The position numbers were made by a program, and so were the translations under genes. The notes under the pieces were generated by a model that was given only the letters and a program-made list of their open reading frames with translations, did no database searches and was not told the DNA's origin. A stretch of 64,000 nucleotides of DNA from Mytilus californianus (lineage: Eukaryota; Mollusca; Bivalvia; Mytilida; Mytilidae), in assembly GCF_021869535.1 (NCBI RefSeq), contig NW_026262668.1, positions 136,139,635-136,203,634 of the forward strand, given 5' to 3'. Shown one piece after another: positions 59,601 through 60,139 of this stretch. Numbering within the stretch: the first letter of the stretch is position 1; the number at the start of each line of letters is the position of its first letter.

Positions 59601-60003
59601 TAAATGAAATGAAACAAAAAACATTTTATATCGCAATAAGAAGAGGAGAGAATTCAACATTTCCGGATCTACTTGGAGTCTAATGACCCCCCACGTAGAT
59701 AAGTTGGATATCGCGGAAGGAAGGATTAACCCGGCAACTAGAAAGGCATTAAAGCACTGCCTTTAAAAACAAAGAGAGGATTGTATTATTTTTTATTTGT
59801 TTGTTGCTTTTTTAGACTTTTTAAAATAAAGGAAATTATTATCTTTGTATATAGGGGCACTTATGATTTACATATGAACCACTTTGGATTATTGGGAGGT
59901 GAAAAAGATAGCCATCAGATACCATGGATACCTATAGATACTAACTTTATACAACAAAGATTTCATAAGAAAGGAAGAATACCAGCTACATTTGAACCAA
60001 GAG
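11725..60003 (+). CDS. ICE2: little elongation complex subunit 2 (ICE2/NARG2), 18 spliced exons
   Basis: ICE2 is a subunit of the little elongation complex (with ELL and ICE1), which supports RNA polymerase II transcription of small nuclear RNA genes in the nucleus. Eighteen exons joined with matching phases give 1,996 residues plus one base. Matches with the vertebrate protein, from memory: the W..N.F..TFF-type N-terminus (exons 1-2); SA..C..DYN.L..DA..F (exon 4); NNHxPxYxxxWEIP and VxYIxNPLP (exons 7-8); DPVGEIL..Q..LL-like NPLENILQAQERLL (exon 12); VSPKMEYQSNYGVEQLT (exon 14); IPWIPIDxN....HKKGRIPATFEP (exon 18). Exons 13-18 (about residues 1785-1996) are the NARG2_C region. Length is about twice the human 982 residues, because of exon 8. 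The middle is disordered, Ser/Asp/Glu-rich, with four [DE][FL]E[ET]FG motifs, 33 seven-residue repeats, SUMO-interacting-like segments and an AT-hook. The last exon is unresolved. Confidence 0.85.
11830..11992. repeat. GC-rich cluster of GTTCGCCC motifs
   Basis: Six to seven GTTCGC(C/A)CC-type motifs (GGTCCGTTCGCCC twice, GTTCGCTCCC, GTTCGCCCC, GTTCGCACC twice) in a short GC-rich island within AT-rich intron 1. Function unknown. It adjoins the GTTCC-rich element to the right. Confidence 0.6.
11998..13058. mobile_element. element with inverted GTTCC / GGAAC subterminal arrays
   Basis: The left end AAAATTTGTTCCTGTGAAA and right end GGAACAAATTTTTT are imperfect inverted repeats over about 75 bp. 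The left third holds tandem units (about 41-43 bp) with GGTGAAATAAGTTCCGGGTT (12,125-12,290), and the right part holds GGAACAAATTTTACAG-type units. The interior has no transposase. Its structure parallels the CACTA and GACAATATTT elements, but superfamily and target duplication are not identified. Confidence 0.55.
13245..13412. repeat. 165-bp direct repeat, copy 1
   Basis: Starts CCCACTTTTTTTTCGATTA, includes ACTACATACATGATATGCAC and AGATCAGCTGTTTTGCATGT, ends ATTACAAGACTGCAACCT. The second copy is at 15,335-15,500. Confidence 0.85.
13413..14744. other. intron 1 sequence between direct repeats, nothing coding
   Basis: AT-rich with poly-A and poly-T stretches. I found no exon, transposase or structured repeat in it. 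Confidence 0.4.
14761..14912. mobile_element. foldback (MITE-like) inverted repeat
   Basis: Arms of about 50 bp: AGGGGTATTTGCGAAAAATA and ACCAGTC at 14,783-14,808, returning inverted at 14,858-14,884 as GACTGGTATTTTTCGCAAAT and ACCCCT. Similarity extends outward (AACAGATA.AxCATGTT). The spacer is about 50 bp. No clear target duplication. Confidence 0.7.
15335..15500. repeat. 165-bp direct repeat, copy 2
   Basis: Copy of 13,245-13,412 with two small indels (one inserts CCGCGGT before AAGCCTATGGAGC). A separate repeat family begins directly after it (GTGAATGGATCTCTATGAAA). Confidence 0.85.
15501..15790 (+). repeat. pearl-like core repeats, two diverged monomers
   Basis: Two units of the about 160-bp family described at 16,918-20,010, with GAATGGATCTCTATGAAAT, GGTCATGGTCCCAACAGTTT and AGGAATTAGGGGCCAAAAAG. 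Confidence 0.75.
15818..15892. repeat. hairpin with AGTGTA(A)GGGAGGTAAT arms
   Basis: ACAGTGTAGGGGAGGTAATT pairs with AATTACCTCCCTTACACTGC across a short loop. Two better copies lie in tandem at 61,612-61,800, also directly after pearl-like repeats, so the hairpin belongs to that composite. Confidence 0.8.
16376..16600. mobile_element. 225-bp MITE with TA target duplication
   Basis: The ends are inverted over about 35 bp: GTAGCGGGTTATTTTCGCGG at the left and CCGCGAAAATAACCCGCTAT at the right. TA flanks both sides (16374-16375 and 16601-16602), as expected for a Tc1/mariner-type MITE. It interrupts the AGCTCACCTGG element. Confidence 0.8.
16918..20010 (+). mobile_element. pearl-like element with about 19 core repeats of ~162 bp
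   Basis: Starts with ATACGACCGCAAAAAAATTT, TGAGGTCGTATATTGGTATG and a GTCGTCGTC run, then monomers of about 162 bp with the order GTGTATGGATCTCTCTGAAA, ACCACAAAGGGAAGGCTGGG, TTTTAGGAATTAGGGGCCA and CATTTTTCTAGTTTC. Monomers alternate between types (AACTTGTGTTCAAG and AACTTGTGTGTAAG). A palindromic head plus a tandem core of about 160 bp is the architecture described for bivalve pearl/Helitron-like elements, and that assignment is by architecture only. Open frames across it are artefacts of the tandem structure. Confidence 0.75.
20564..21319. other. ICE2: end of ICE2 intron 1, no feature seen
   Basis: Unique AT-rich intron sequence leading to the exon 2 acceptor. A direct repeat CTGTCACACATGT occurs at 21,255-21,267 and 21,287-21,299. 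Confidence 0.4.
21320..22069 (+). CDS. ICE2: ICE2 coding exon 2
   Basis: Acceptor TTATTATAG, 750 nt, donor GTTATT (weak). Encodes residues 8-258: FFFTQETFNKYSKPETYEEK, then a Lys-rich stretch (KSKRSKKKVNEKKTKS, probable nuclear signal) and three copies of an acidic-aromatic motif: EDFEEFGV (103-110), EDLEEFGV (179-186) and QIEEFGI (206-212). The donor is inferred because the frame runs to a stop at 22,101 while exon 3 begins in the right phase (AG|G, Arg). Confidence 0.75.
22133..22317. mobile_element. short hAT-like MITE
   Basis: The ends CAGTGTTCTCCTC and GGAGGGAACACTG are inverted copies of the hAT-type CAGTGTTC terminus. The interior holds a 30-bp duplication (TGGTACCATGGTTGCTGAG twice). 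The expected 8-bp target duplication is not visible. Confidence 0.5.
22522..22684 (+). CDS. ICE2: ICE2 coding exon 3
   Basis: Acceptor TTGTATTTTCAG, 163 nt, donor GTAATTTT. Encodes residues 259-312, including YQNRKSNLNSREQSRYLNLH and YNTFTPKSPSEREKREMKDF. The latter parallels the vertebrate YPRFSRFSQREQRSYVDLL segment. Ends in phase 0. Confidence 0.8.
22848..23935 (+). repeat. 27-bp minisatellite, about 40 copies, in intron 3
   Basis: Unit AAGATAAAAGTTCTATATGT plus GTAAGGT. Variants are TATATG/TGTATG and AGATAA/TGATAA, and a few units are shortened by 2-4 bp. Every typical unit contains TAAGGTAAGAT, a near-consensus 5' splice site on the sense strand. I see no convincing derivation from an exon. 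Confidence 0.95.
23936..25297. other. ICE2: intron 3 remainder
   Basis: Contains a fragment of a GTCCGT-type repeat near 23,985-24,160 (GGGGGCATTAAGTTTTCAGG then GTGTCCGTCAGTTGG). A segment rich in GATCGGT/GATCGAT pairs at 24,260-24,480 may be an old foldback element. Nothing coding. Confidence 0.4.
25298..25417 (+). CDS. ICE2: ICE2 coding exon 4
   Basis: Acceptor TTTATTTTCAG, 120 nt (residues 313-352), donor AAG|GTAATT. Peptide TLHERVIEEQKEYQQYLEKL then AHTAKSDYNYLAPEADRYFK, matching the vertebrate helical segment with SAKKCAQDYNMLSDDARLF. Its 3' end with the donor is the first copy of a long tandem array. Confidence 0.85.
25397..26296 (+). repeat. tandem array of the exon 4 donor junction (~37 bp x ~24)
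   Basis: Unit: GCACCTGAAGCTGATTGATA, TTTCAAG|GTAATTATTT. Copy 1 is the end of exon 4 (APEADRYFK) plus the start of intron 4. The following copies, with point changes and two GAATTC insertions (about 25,509 and 25,877), carry on to 26,296. Nearly all of the roughly 22 following copies keep AGGT at the junction, mostly AAGGTAATT or AAGGTATTT. Use of any later donor would run into an in-frame stop (TAA at 25,456-25,458), so the first donor must be preferred for the full-length protein. Confidence 0.95.
26324..26440 (+). repeat. conserved invertebrate dispersed repeat fragment
   Basis: Contains TTGATTGGTGTTTAACACCA and GGTGGAGGAAGCAGGGTTGC then CAGGAGAGAATGACCAACCT. I recognise this as a SINE-like sequence widespread in molluscs. 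Class not certain. Confidence 0.5.
26914..27042 (+). CDS. ICE2: ICE2 coding exon 5
   Basis: Acceptor TTTCTTTGCAG, 129 nt (residues 353-395), donor CTG|GTAAGG. Peptide ERLAMKKKRVQLYPQYYNVC then DKLNLLTTGPPCQLLFVMSL, corresponding to the vertebrate KYSEFYTLHEVTSLMG region. Its end is copy 1 of a tandem array. Confidence 0.85.
27018..27290 (+). repeat. tandem array of the exon 5 donor junction (44 bp x 5-6)
   Basis: Unit: TGTTTGTCATGTCTATATTA, GAACTG|GTAAGGCC, AAACAAACAT. Donors fall at 27042, 27086, 27130, 27174 and 27218 (the last has GTCAGG). A degenerate copy follows near 27,243-27,290. Copy 1 is coding. Confidence 0.95.
27291..27908. other. ICE2: intron 5 remainder, nothing recognised
   Basis: AT-rich unique sequence. 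A 107-codon open frame on the minus strand has no recognisable domain. Confidence 0.4.
27909..28040 (+). CDS. ICE2: ICE2 coding exon 6
   Basis: Acceptor TTTTCCTTTCAG, 132 nt (residues 396-439), donor CAG|GTACAA. Peptide GTVPKLVVPNMNVGERPRIP then LDYDSIAKHCPCDHNKPSNV. Weaker similarity to vertebrates, but frame and splice sites fit both neighbours. Confidence 0.8.
27987..28219 (+). repeat. tandem array of the exon 6 donor junction (77 bp x 3)
   Basis: Unit: AAACATTGTCCATGTGATCA, TAATAAACCTTCCAATGTTT, GGAACAATCAG|GTACAATT, AGCAATCATTCTACAGC. Junctions at 28040, 28117 and 28194. Degenerate traces continue to about 28,480. Each unit contains both a donor (CAG or GAG|GTACAAT) and an acceptor-like ATCATTCTACAG, so copies 2 and 3 could in principle act as 53-nt exons. 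Confidence 0.93.
28930..29530 (-). pseudogene. hAT transposase C-terminal (dimerisation domain) remnant
   Basis: Minus-strand pieces: NITELLDQFS, LSSDELPSFDQAIDSLLRV, then after the inserted MITE PTNAMAEIIDDILDGK, KRYDTLLKLDKAILV, and ANINSDCERAFSIIKKFTLN. The NSDCERAFSIIKKIKT-type block is the hallmark of the hAT family C-terminal dimerisation domain. Several stops and frameshifts, and a 260-bp insertion, make it non-functional. Confidence 0.75.
29146..29405. mobile_element. 260-bp PIF/Harbinger-like MITE nested in hAT element
   Basis: Perfect inverted ends GGGAGCTACCATTTGATTTT / AAAATCAAATGGTAGCTCCC, flanked by TTA on both sides (29143-29145, 29406-29408). TTA duplication with GGG ends is typical of PIF/Harbinger. 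The interior is strongly pyrimidine-rich with repeated TCCTGCCTTTTTTTT. Confidence 0.9.
30340..30499 (+). CDS. ICE2: ICE2 coding exon 7
   Basis: Acceptor TTAAATTGCAG, 160 nt (residues 440-492 plus 1 nt), donor CAGG|GTATGT. Peptide includes RSKVHITISASAIACIVNNH and APNYNREWEIPFTVKDYQLQ, close to vertebrate SLFTLLNNHGPTYKEQWEIP. The split Gly/Asp codon G|AT joins exon 8 (DGDKKFMHRVVYIDNPLP). The end of this exon is copy 1 of a tandem array. Confidence 0.88.
30455..30622 (+). repeat. tandem array of the exon 7 donor junction (~58 bp x 3), first part
   Basis: Unit: AATGGGAGATACCATTTACT, GTCAAGGATTACCAGCTTCA, GG|GTATGTATTG. Copies end near 30499, 30557 and 30615. Two more copies reappear at 33,937-34,043 beyond a 3.3-kb insertion, so the array was once continuous. 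Confidence 0.93.
30905..31709. mobile_element. hAT MITE with perfect 8-bp target duplication
   Basis: Ends TAGGGATGTCAAC and GTTGACATCCCTA, exact inverted repeats, flanked by CTACTTAC on both sides (30897-30904 and 31710-31717). Subterminal GAGTACTCGAGTA and TATCGCTCGG motifs occur at both ends. The 805-bp interior has no transposase. An older copy is at 60,235-60,654. Confidence 0.9.
32231..33440 (+). mobile_element. dispersed element with five ~185-bp internal repeats
   Basis: Head: TTTTTGTTGAGCCTTCGACT, then TAGTCGAAAAAGCTAGACAT and CCGTCGTCGTCG. Internal units start near 32,325, 32,513, 32,701, 32,892 and 33,083, each with ATTCACTCTGTGGTTAAAGT and CCAAACTTGGACAGAAGCTT. A shorter diverged unit and the tail GTAGGCGAGACACTGGGTTC follow. 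Same architecture as the other palindrome-plus-GTC families here. Confidence 0.75.
33441..33883 (+). mobile_element. hairpin + GTCCGTCC dispersed element, copy 1
   Basis: Head: TTATACCCCTGCTTTAAAAA, AGTGGGGGTATA (stem-loop), then a CTGTCCGTC run. Two internal units with TTCTGAAATTTGGTTTCAGG and TCATCACTCAACAACTTCCT. Tail: GGCGGGGGTATC, GTGAGCAGTAGCTCAC (hairpin), TTTCACTTGTT. Copy 2 is at 47,488-47,835. Confidence 0.75.
33937..34043 (+). repeat. exon 7 donor-junction array, second part (2 copies)
   Basis: GAGATACCATTTACTGTCAA then GGGTTACCAGCTTCAGAATA, followed by a second unit ending ACTAGCTTTAGGGTTTATG. Junctions are degraded here (CAGAATATG, TTAGGGTTTATG). Confidence 0.88.
34044..34779. 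other. ICE2: end of intron 7, nothing recognised
   Basis: AT-rich unique sequence up to the exon 8 acceptor TATTTATTTTTAG. Confidence 0.4.
34780..38035 (+). CDS. ICE2: ICE2 coding exon 8 (giant exon)
   Basis: Acceptor TTATTTTTAG, 3,256 nt (residues 493-1577), donor GAG|GTCAGT. Opens with DGDKKFMHRVVYIDNPLPAK then ELTGRDKNTMFYKYALRSHM, matching VIYINSPLPQKKMTMRERNQIF of vertebrates. After that it is disordered: EDLETFGM (630-637, fourth copy of the acidic-aromatic motif and equivalent to vertebrate ELETFGV), CKIIDLD (725-731) and ALVIDE (837-842) as SUMO-interacting-like motifs in acidic/Ser context, a proline-directed cluster (TPASPVPETPLSPVLF; SPPASPSKRL; NSPTSPDH), the 33-unit array (1097-1327), ESDSESDEE, and basic patches CTRRKTRSS and TKRQTRRS near the end. 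The start is set by the acceptor. The upstream in-frame ATGs at 34,743 and 34,755 are intronic. Confidence 0.88.
36591..37283 (+). repeat. ICE2: in-frame coding minisatellite, 33 x 21 bp (SHNVEGD)
   Basis: Thirty-three units AGTCATAATGTTGAAGGAGA C translate to SHNVE(G/R)(D/G), residues 1097-1327. The unit is a multiple of 3, so copy-number change keeps the frame, and two other frames also stay open (one on each strand), giving false ORFs. Units fall into types by their last codons: A = gga gac, C = ggc gac, G = ggt ggc, R = aga gac. A 5-unit higher-order repeat A-C-A-G-R (105 bp) recurs across the array. Confidence 0.97.
38150..38690. repeat. 62-bp tandem repeat, about 9 copies, intron 8
   Basis: Unit: ATTTGACAAAGCATGCATGG, TTTGCTTGTTATTTACTTTT, GATTGGTTGAAATACAATG. 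Variants alternate ATTATCTTTT and ATTTACTTTT. Begins about 115 bp after exon 8. No similarity to exon sequence seen. Confidence 0.93.
38691..39510. other. ICE2: intron 8, nothing recognised
   Basis: AT-rich sequence with no supported feature. Confidence 0.4.
39516..40262. mobile_element. element with inverted ATCGACGTC subterminal motifs
   Basis: Left: CCAAATCGACGGCC, CTCTTATCGACGTC twice, TCTCAAATCAACGTT. Right: inverse forms GACGTTGATTAGAG, TTTGAGAACATGACGTCGGA, GTTGATTTGAGG, GATGTCGATCTGAG. Interior without coding. Limits approximate, no target duplication seen. Confidence 0.5.
40522..40574 (+). CDS. ICE2: ICE2 coding exon 9
   Basis: Acceptor ATAACTAG, 53 nt, donor GTAAAAC. Encodes SKSTSQETSTEKQTDNT (1579-1595). 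Completes Arg 1578 (AG|G) from exon 8 and ends in phase 1. Low-complexity, so the call rests on splice sites and phase. Confidence 0.6.
40605..40745. repeat. 70-bp tandem duplication
   Basis: GACGAGGAATTTACTCTGC followed by TTTGTTCTTCT and AATGAACACTGCA occurs twice, offset 70 bp, just after exon 9 but without exon sequence. Confidence 0.85.
40762..41095 (+). repeat. fragments of dispersed repeats
   Basis: AAGGAGATATGGTATGAGTG then CAATGAGACAACT belongs to the 56,640-57,170 family. 40,815-41,095 (CTGACCTTGACCTCAGTTTC, AAGCAATAGGTCAGCTATAT, GGCAAGACATTTCAGCATAT, GCACTCTTTGTTTTC) is a tail of the AGCTCACCTGG family, as at 20,010-20,563. Confidence 0.65.
41451..41507 (+). CDS. ICE2: ICE2 coding exon 10 (AT-hook)
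   Basis: Acceptor TGTAATCTTTCAG, 57 nt, donor GTATTTAT. Encodes NEQLKRKRGRPQKRKSVQ (1597-1614). KRKRGRPQKRK is a textbook AT-hook core (RGRP flanked by basic residues), suggesting minor-groove DNA contact, or at least a nuclear signal. Confidence 0.75.
41888..42172 (+). mobile_element. hairpin + GTCCGTCC dispersed element, third family
   Basis: Head: TTATGCCCCACCTACGATAG, TAGAGGGGCATTATG (stem-loop), then CCGTCCGTCCGTTCGTCCG. Tail: GTGGGGCATCC, ACTATGGACACATTCTTGTT. Different body from the 33,441 and 50,638 elements, same plan. Confidence 0.7.
42383..42550. mobile_element. small MITE with CTGTGGATTCATT ends
   Basis: ACTGTGGATTCATT at 42,384 and AATGAATCCACAGT at 42,537-42,550 are inverted repeats. 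The interior repeats TTTTTGTGGAT / TTTTCGTGGAT. Confidence 0.6.
42560..42762. mobile_element. 203-bp MITE with GAGGGG..TAAAGGG ends
   Basis: Left GAGGGGGTAAAGGG and right CCCCTTTACGCCCCTC form inverted ends. GATAAT flanks both sides (42554-42559 and 42763-42768). Interior contains TTCGTG-rich inverted pieces. Confidence 0.6.
42868..43206 (+). CDS. ICE2: ICE2 coding exon 11
   Basis: Acceptor GACTTTTTACAG, 339 nt, donor GTATTGAT. Encodes residues 1616-1727, hydrophilic and disordered (HSIDESASKSEKQDSE, KVVEGSIEEETTQLSNEKD, DKDQNTGDDININHQKDI). No recognised domain. Phases fit both neighbours. Confidence 0.7.
43286..44411. mobile_element. hAT-like element (CAGGGGTTAA ends)
   Basis: Left CAGGGGTTAAAAAATCC and right AAATTTATTAACCCCTG are inverted ends. 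Subterminal GGGCTAG motifs at the right (44,302, 44,320, 44,378) mirror TAGCCCGAC and TGCCCGAC at the left. The possible target duplication is imperfect (GGTAAAGA / AAAGATTA). No transposase readable. Confidence 0.55.
44814..44981 (+). CDS. ICE2: ICE2 coding exon 12
   Basis: Acceptor ATATCTTCATAG, 168 nt, donor GTTAGT. Residues 1729-1783: PAAVVKTQSQKVDTHVKKAK then QKSVNPLENILQAQERLLDN, aligning with vertebrate FDPVGEILKMQDELLK, so this is a conserved short helix just before the C-terminal domain. Confidence 0.82.
45170..45985 (+). mobile_element. 5'-truncated LINE, 3' end with (TTA)n tail
   Basis: Frame from 45,199: IKKFLDINARKTYYNGYILP-like, LIDYYCIIWGECKNEGIARI, LKLQKRAARLILDADPLSPS, LFKKLGWMTVDNRIKYHKYL, CMRMEAPMYLVQKF and SVLWNGLPHKMRKAQNTYTF to a stop at 45,703-45,705. 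This is the reverse transcriptase C-terminus of a jockey/CR1-like LINE. It is followed by a 3' UTR with a T run and a (TTA)8-type tail, as left by target-primed reverse transcription. Same orientation as ICE2. Possible target duplication ACCTTAAAA (45,121 and after the tail) is weak. Confidence 0.8.
45199..45705 (+). pseudogene. LINE reverse transcriptase C-terminal coding remnant
   Basis: Open for about 169 codons without frameshift, hence a fairly recent insertion, but it lacks the endonuclease and catalytic reverse transcriptase core and cannot be autonomous. Confidence 0.75.
45986..46700. other. ICE2: intron 12, nothing recognised
   Basis: AT-rich sequence without a supported feature. 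Confidence 0.4.
46708..46784. repeat. 15-bp tandem repeat, 5 copies
   Basis: Unit CAGCACTTTGTTGGT repeated five times exactly. Multiple of 3, hence open in several frames on both strands. Confidence 0.95.
46982..47121 (+). CDS. ICE2: ICE2 coding exon 13 (start of NARG2_C)
   Basis: Acceptor GATTATTTTGCAG, 140 nt, donor GTTAGTAA. Residues 1785-1830: QAQQEYFSQFKFPARHNVTY, HLWSLGAYKVMIRSGYHGVY, KDPQQK. Corresponds to vertebrate YKLFSLQDLLLLVRCSVQ, the start of the conserved C-terminal domain. Confidence 0.87.
47488..47835 (+). mobile_element. hairpin + GTCCGTCC dispersed element, copy 2
   Basis: Same family as 33,441-33,883: TTATACCCCGCTTTAAAAAA, GTGGGGGTATA, about 110 bp of GTCCGTCC/ATCCATCC, one internal unit, tail GTGAGCAGTAGCTCACAGTT and TCACTTGTT. 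Confidence 0.8.
47876..48522. repeat. 62-69-bp tandem repeat, about 10-11 copies, intron 13
   Basis: Unit: TAAATTGTCTCTGAATGACC, TAAGATCTCTCTGGTAATAA, CCATCAAGTGGTGCTCAACT. Some units carry TATAGC after GACC, giving the longer length. Each has CTGGTAATAACC, a weak donor-like site, but there is no exon match. Confidence 0.93.
48555..48622. repeat. 39-bp direct duplication
   Basis: GAAATGAGGTTAATGGACAA followed by TACTACACATGGTCT occurs twice in tandem shortly before exon 14. Confidence 0.85.
48709..48838 (+). CDS. ICE2: ICE2 coding exon 14
   Basis: Acceptor TTTATTTTTCAG, 130 nt, donor GTATACAT. Residues 1831-1873: VSFIHVSPKMEYQSNYGVEQ, LTVSEVSKDWASAYVRPNCK. Strong match to vertebrate VYVLPKVEYQACYGVEALTESEL. 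Confidence 0.9.
48963..49130. mobile_element. foldback element, ~70-bp arms
   Basis: AATTCATGAAAGCCATAGAT, TTACACATGGCCTGGGACGT at the left, and ACCATGTGTAAATTTACAAC, AAATCTATGGCTTCCATGAA at the right, are near-perfect inverted arms with a short spacer. Related pieces at 49,230-49,265 and 49,946-49,975. Confidence 0.75.
49131..50507. other. ICE2: intron 14 remainder, nothing coding
   Basis: AT-rich. GAATTATTTC.ATTC.AATAG at 49,122 and 49,949 suggests old related elements. Confidence 0.35.
50508..50592 (+). CDS. ICE2: ICE2 coding exon 15
   Basis: Acceptor TATCTATTTCAG, 85 nt, donor GTATGTCT. Residues 1875-1901: RVNPLQSDIVSMKEEELNKM. Parallels vertebrate HIDAFTSKLFLLEEITSEEL. Ends in phase 2. 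Confidence 0.82.
50638..51460 (+). mobile_element. hairpin + GTCCGTCC element with four ~168-bp internal repeats
   Basis: Head: TTATACCCCACGCAACGAGT, TGCGGAGGGTATAATG, then GTCTGTCCGTCTGTCCG. Internal units at about 50,738, 50,909, 51,078 and 51,247 with CAACTCCTCTCAAACCACAC and ATATCGACAGGAAATTACGA. Tail: GTGGGGTATG, GTGAGCGCGCTCAC hairpin. Confidence 0.75.
51461..52050. other. ICE2: intron 15, nothing recognised
   Basis: AT-rich. Loose repeats of CACCTACTTCCTGTTTAC / AACCTACTTCCTGTTTGTT near 51,728 and 51,886 suggest an old tandem unit. Confidence 0.35.
52066..52165. repeat. 24-bp tandem repeat, 4 copies
   Basis: Unit ACATGACAATACCAGTGCAC CTTA, ending 84 bp before exon 16. No exon match. 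Confidence 0.9.
52249..52299 (+). CDS. ICE2: ICE2 coding exon 16
   Basis: Acceptor TTCTTATTTCAG, 51 nt, donor CA|GTAAGT. Residues 1903-1918, PANGFQMLANVFHRLH, matching vertebrate SNLFNILQHILKKL. Phase 2 in and out. Confidence 0.83.
52809..53450 (+). repeat. tandem array of the exon 17 acceptor junction (50 bp x ~12-13)
   Basis: Unit: TGTATTTTACAG|GTGTTCAC, CTGGGCAGTATCTGTTACAT, CATTTCCCTG. The last copy is the real acceptor at 53,412 and the first 40 nt of exon 17. About 11 earlier copies precede it at 50-bp spacing (AG positions near 52862, 52912 and so on), and most keep TTTTACAG. One has TTTTACAT (lost AG) and one TTTTAGAG. The array is open in all three plus-strand frames over long distances, which creates ORFs of up to 260 codons that are not genes. 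Confidence 0.95.
53413..53496 (+). CDS. ICE2: ICE2 coding exon 17
   Basis: Acceptor TGTATTTTACAG, 84 nt, donor AAAAG|GTAGGT. Residues 1920-1946: CSPGQYLLHHSPGSSECQIK, KATENNK. Matches vertebrate LQEGSYLLSHAAEDSSLLIYKASDG. Both its boundaries lie in tandem duplications. Confidence 0.85.
53488..53547 (+). repeat. tandem duplication of the exon 17 donor junction (2 x 30 bp)
   Basis: TAATAAAAG|GTAGGTTATAC, ATGGAGAAAG at 53488-53517, then TAATAAAAGGTTGGTTATAC, CTGGAGTTAG at 53518-53547. The second donor reads GTTGGT. Confidence 0.88.
54000..54300. repeat. dispersed mussel-type repeat (GACTCATCAGTGACGTTC)
   Basis: ACGCCAGACGTGTGTTTCGT then CTACATAAGACTCATCAGTG and AACACATCTCCTTATTTATA. I recognise it as a frequent Mytilus repeat. 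No coding. Confidence 0.55.
54436..54640 (-). repeat. dispersed repeat end (GACCGCAGAGGTCG family), copy 1
   Basis: GCTTGATACGACCGCAGAGG, TCGAACCCTGAACAGTTGGG and TTCAAGCTTGATTCAGCACT. Other copies: 56,065-56,215 (degraded) and 63,345-63,545 (opposite strand, attached to a 132-bp tandem array). Confidence 0.75.
54755..56045 (-). mobile_element. pearl-like element, reverse copy
   Basis: About seven ~162-bp core units in reverse orientation (CCCAGCATTCCCTTTGTGAT, AGAGAGATCCATACACTTAC, GGCCCCTAATTCCTAAAATT), ending in the head module: ACTAATGTGTCTTCGGACGA, CGACGACGACGCC, AATATACGACCACAAAAATG. Same family as 16,918-20,010. Confidence 0.78.
56065..56215 (-). repeat. dispersed repeat end (GACCGCAGAGGTCG family), copy 2
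   Basis: Degraded copy: GGATACACCCGCAGAGGTAC, CTGAACAGCTGGGGCAAAAA, TTCAAGCTTGATACAGGTCT. Confidence 0.65.
56640..57170 (+). repeat. dispersed mussel-type repeat, most complete copy
   Basis: From GGATGTACAACTACCCGACC through ACTGTCCCAGGTTAGGGGAG, GGGCCTTTTATAGCTGACTG, TTTGCTCATTGTTGAAGGCC to GAGAGTTGTCTCATTGGCAA, TCATACCACATCTTC. A shorter relic follows at 57,290-57,385. Confidence 0.72.
57500..59198 (-). pseudogene. THAP-domain DDE (PIF/Harbinger-type) transposase, decayed
   Basis: Minus strand from ATG at 59198: MPSTCCCVPGCHLRGGHAFP then KRRKSWINAM, a THAP zinc-finger start (CxxxC, HxFP, W). After a gap: SFTDGITQTPSMPMFSAENF, AMHFYTGLELYTKFLFVLTT, DRVSVENQFF; then TWIVFMSKQWCEANTWPSSG, KFPTTWIIIDSSEYPVIKPK, APRAQATFSSNKNRNTENS and STPGGLVNYVSMSH after a frameshift. 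The FPTTRxIIDxTExPIxKPxxPxAQxxTFSxYKNxNT...TPGGLVSYVS block is characteristic of the DDE_Tnp_4 transposases that carry an N-terminal THAP. Frame breaks and loss of the following YGGSTSDRQ segment make it inactive. Antisense to ICE2, in intron 17. Confidence 0.75.
59016..59198 (-). pseudogene. THAP zinc-finger exon of the decayed transposase
   Basis: Sixty codons beginning at a plausible ATG. C5, C10 (VPGC) and the HAFPNDLKRRKSW segment fit the THAP consensus. The later C-H pair is not clear, as the frame diverges after the first part. Confidence 0.65.
59199..59854. other. ICE2: end of intron 17, nothing recognised
   Basis: No repeat or coding signal before the exon 18 acceptor. Confidence 0.4.
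59855..60003 (+). CDS. ICE2: ICE2 coding exon 18 (end of NARG2_C)
   Basis: Acceptor TTTGTATATAG, 149 nt, donor AGAG|GTAATA. Residues 1948-1996: GTYDLHMNHFGLLGGEKDSH, QIPWIPIDTNFIQQRFHKKG, RIPATFEPR. This is the best-conserved part of the protein (vertebrate YNLY..H.GLPG......VPWVPLDP......IHHGRIPCTFPP). Its donor is triplicated. If that donor were ignored, translation would add GNNVTTEVIKLLQR and stop at 60,045-60,047. Confidence 0.88.
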
Positions 60004-60062
60004 GTAATAACGTTACTACAGAGGTAATAAAGTTACTACAGAGGTAATAAAGTTACTACAAC
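60001..60062 (+). repeat. tandem array of the exon 18 donor junction (20 bp x 3)
   Basis: GAG|GTAATAACGTTACTACA then GAG|GTAATAAAGTTACTACA twice. Copy 1 is the exon end. Each unit holds a donor (GAG|GTAATAA) and an acceptor-like TTACTACAG. Confidence 0.92.
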
Positions 60063-60098
60063 TTATAGTTAAAATATTTTGTATGGGTTTTTTTCCAG

Positions 60099-60139
60099 AA
60101 CAGGTATGCAGTATGAATCATGTTGGTTGTTTATGTTAA
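60099..60139 (+). CDS. ICE2: possible ICE2 terminal exon
   Basis: A good 3' splice site, GGGTTTTTTTCCAG, ends at 60,098. Continuing in phase gives EQVCSMNHVGCLC and a TAA at 60,137-60,139, an intron of only 95 nt. A second candidate acceptor with a long T run ends at 61,047 and gives ANVLYVILQLVGITYDKSHI then a stop. Neither resembles the basic tail of vertebrate ICE2, and the true last exon may be beyond the window. Confidence 0.25.
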
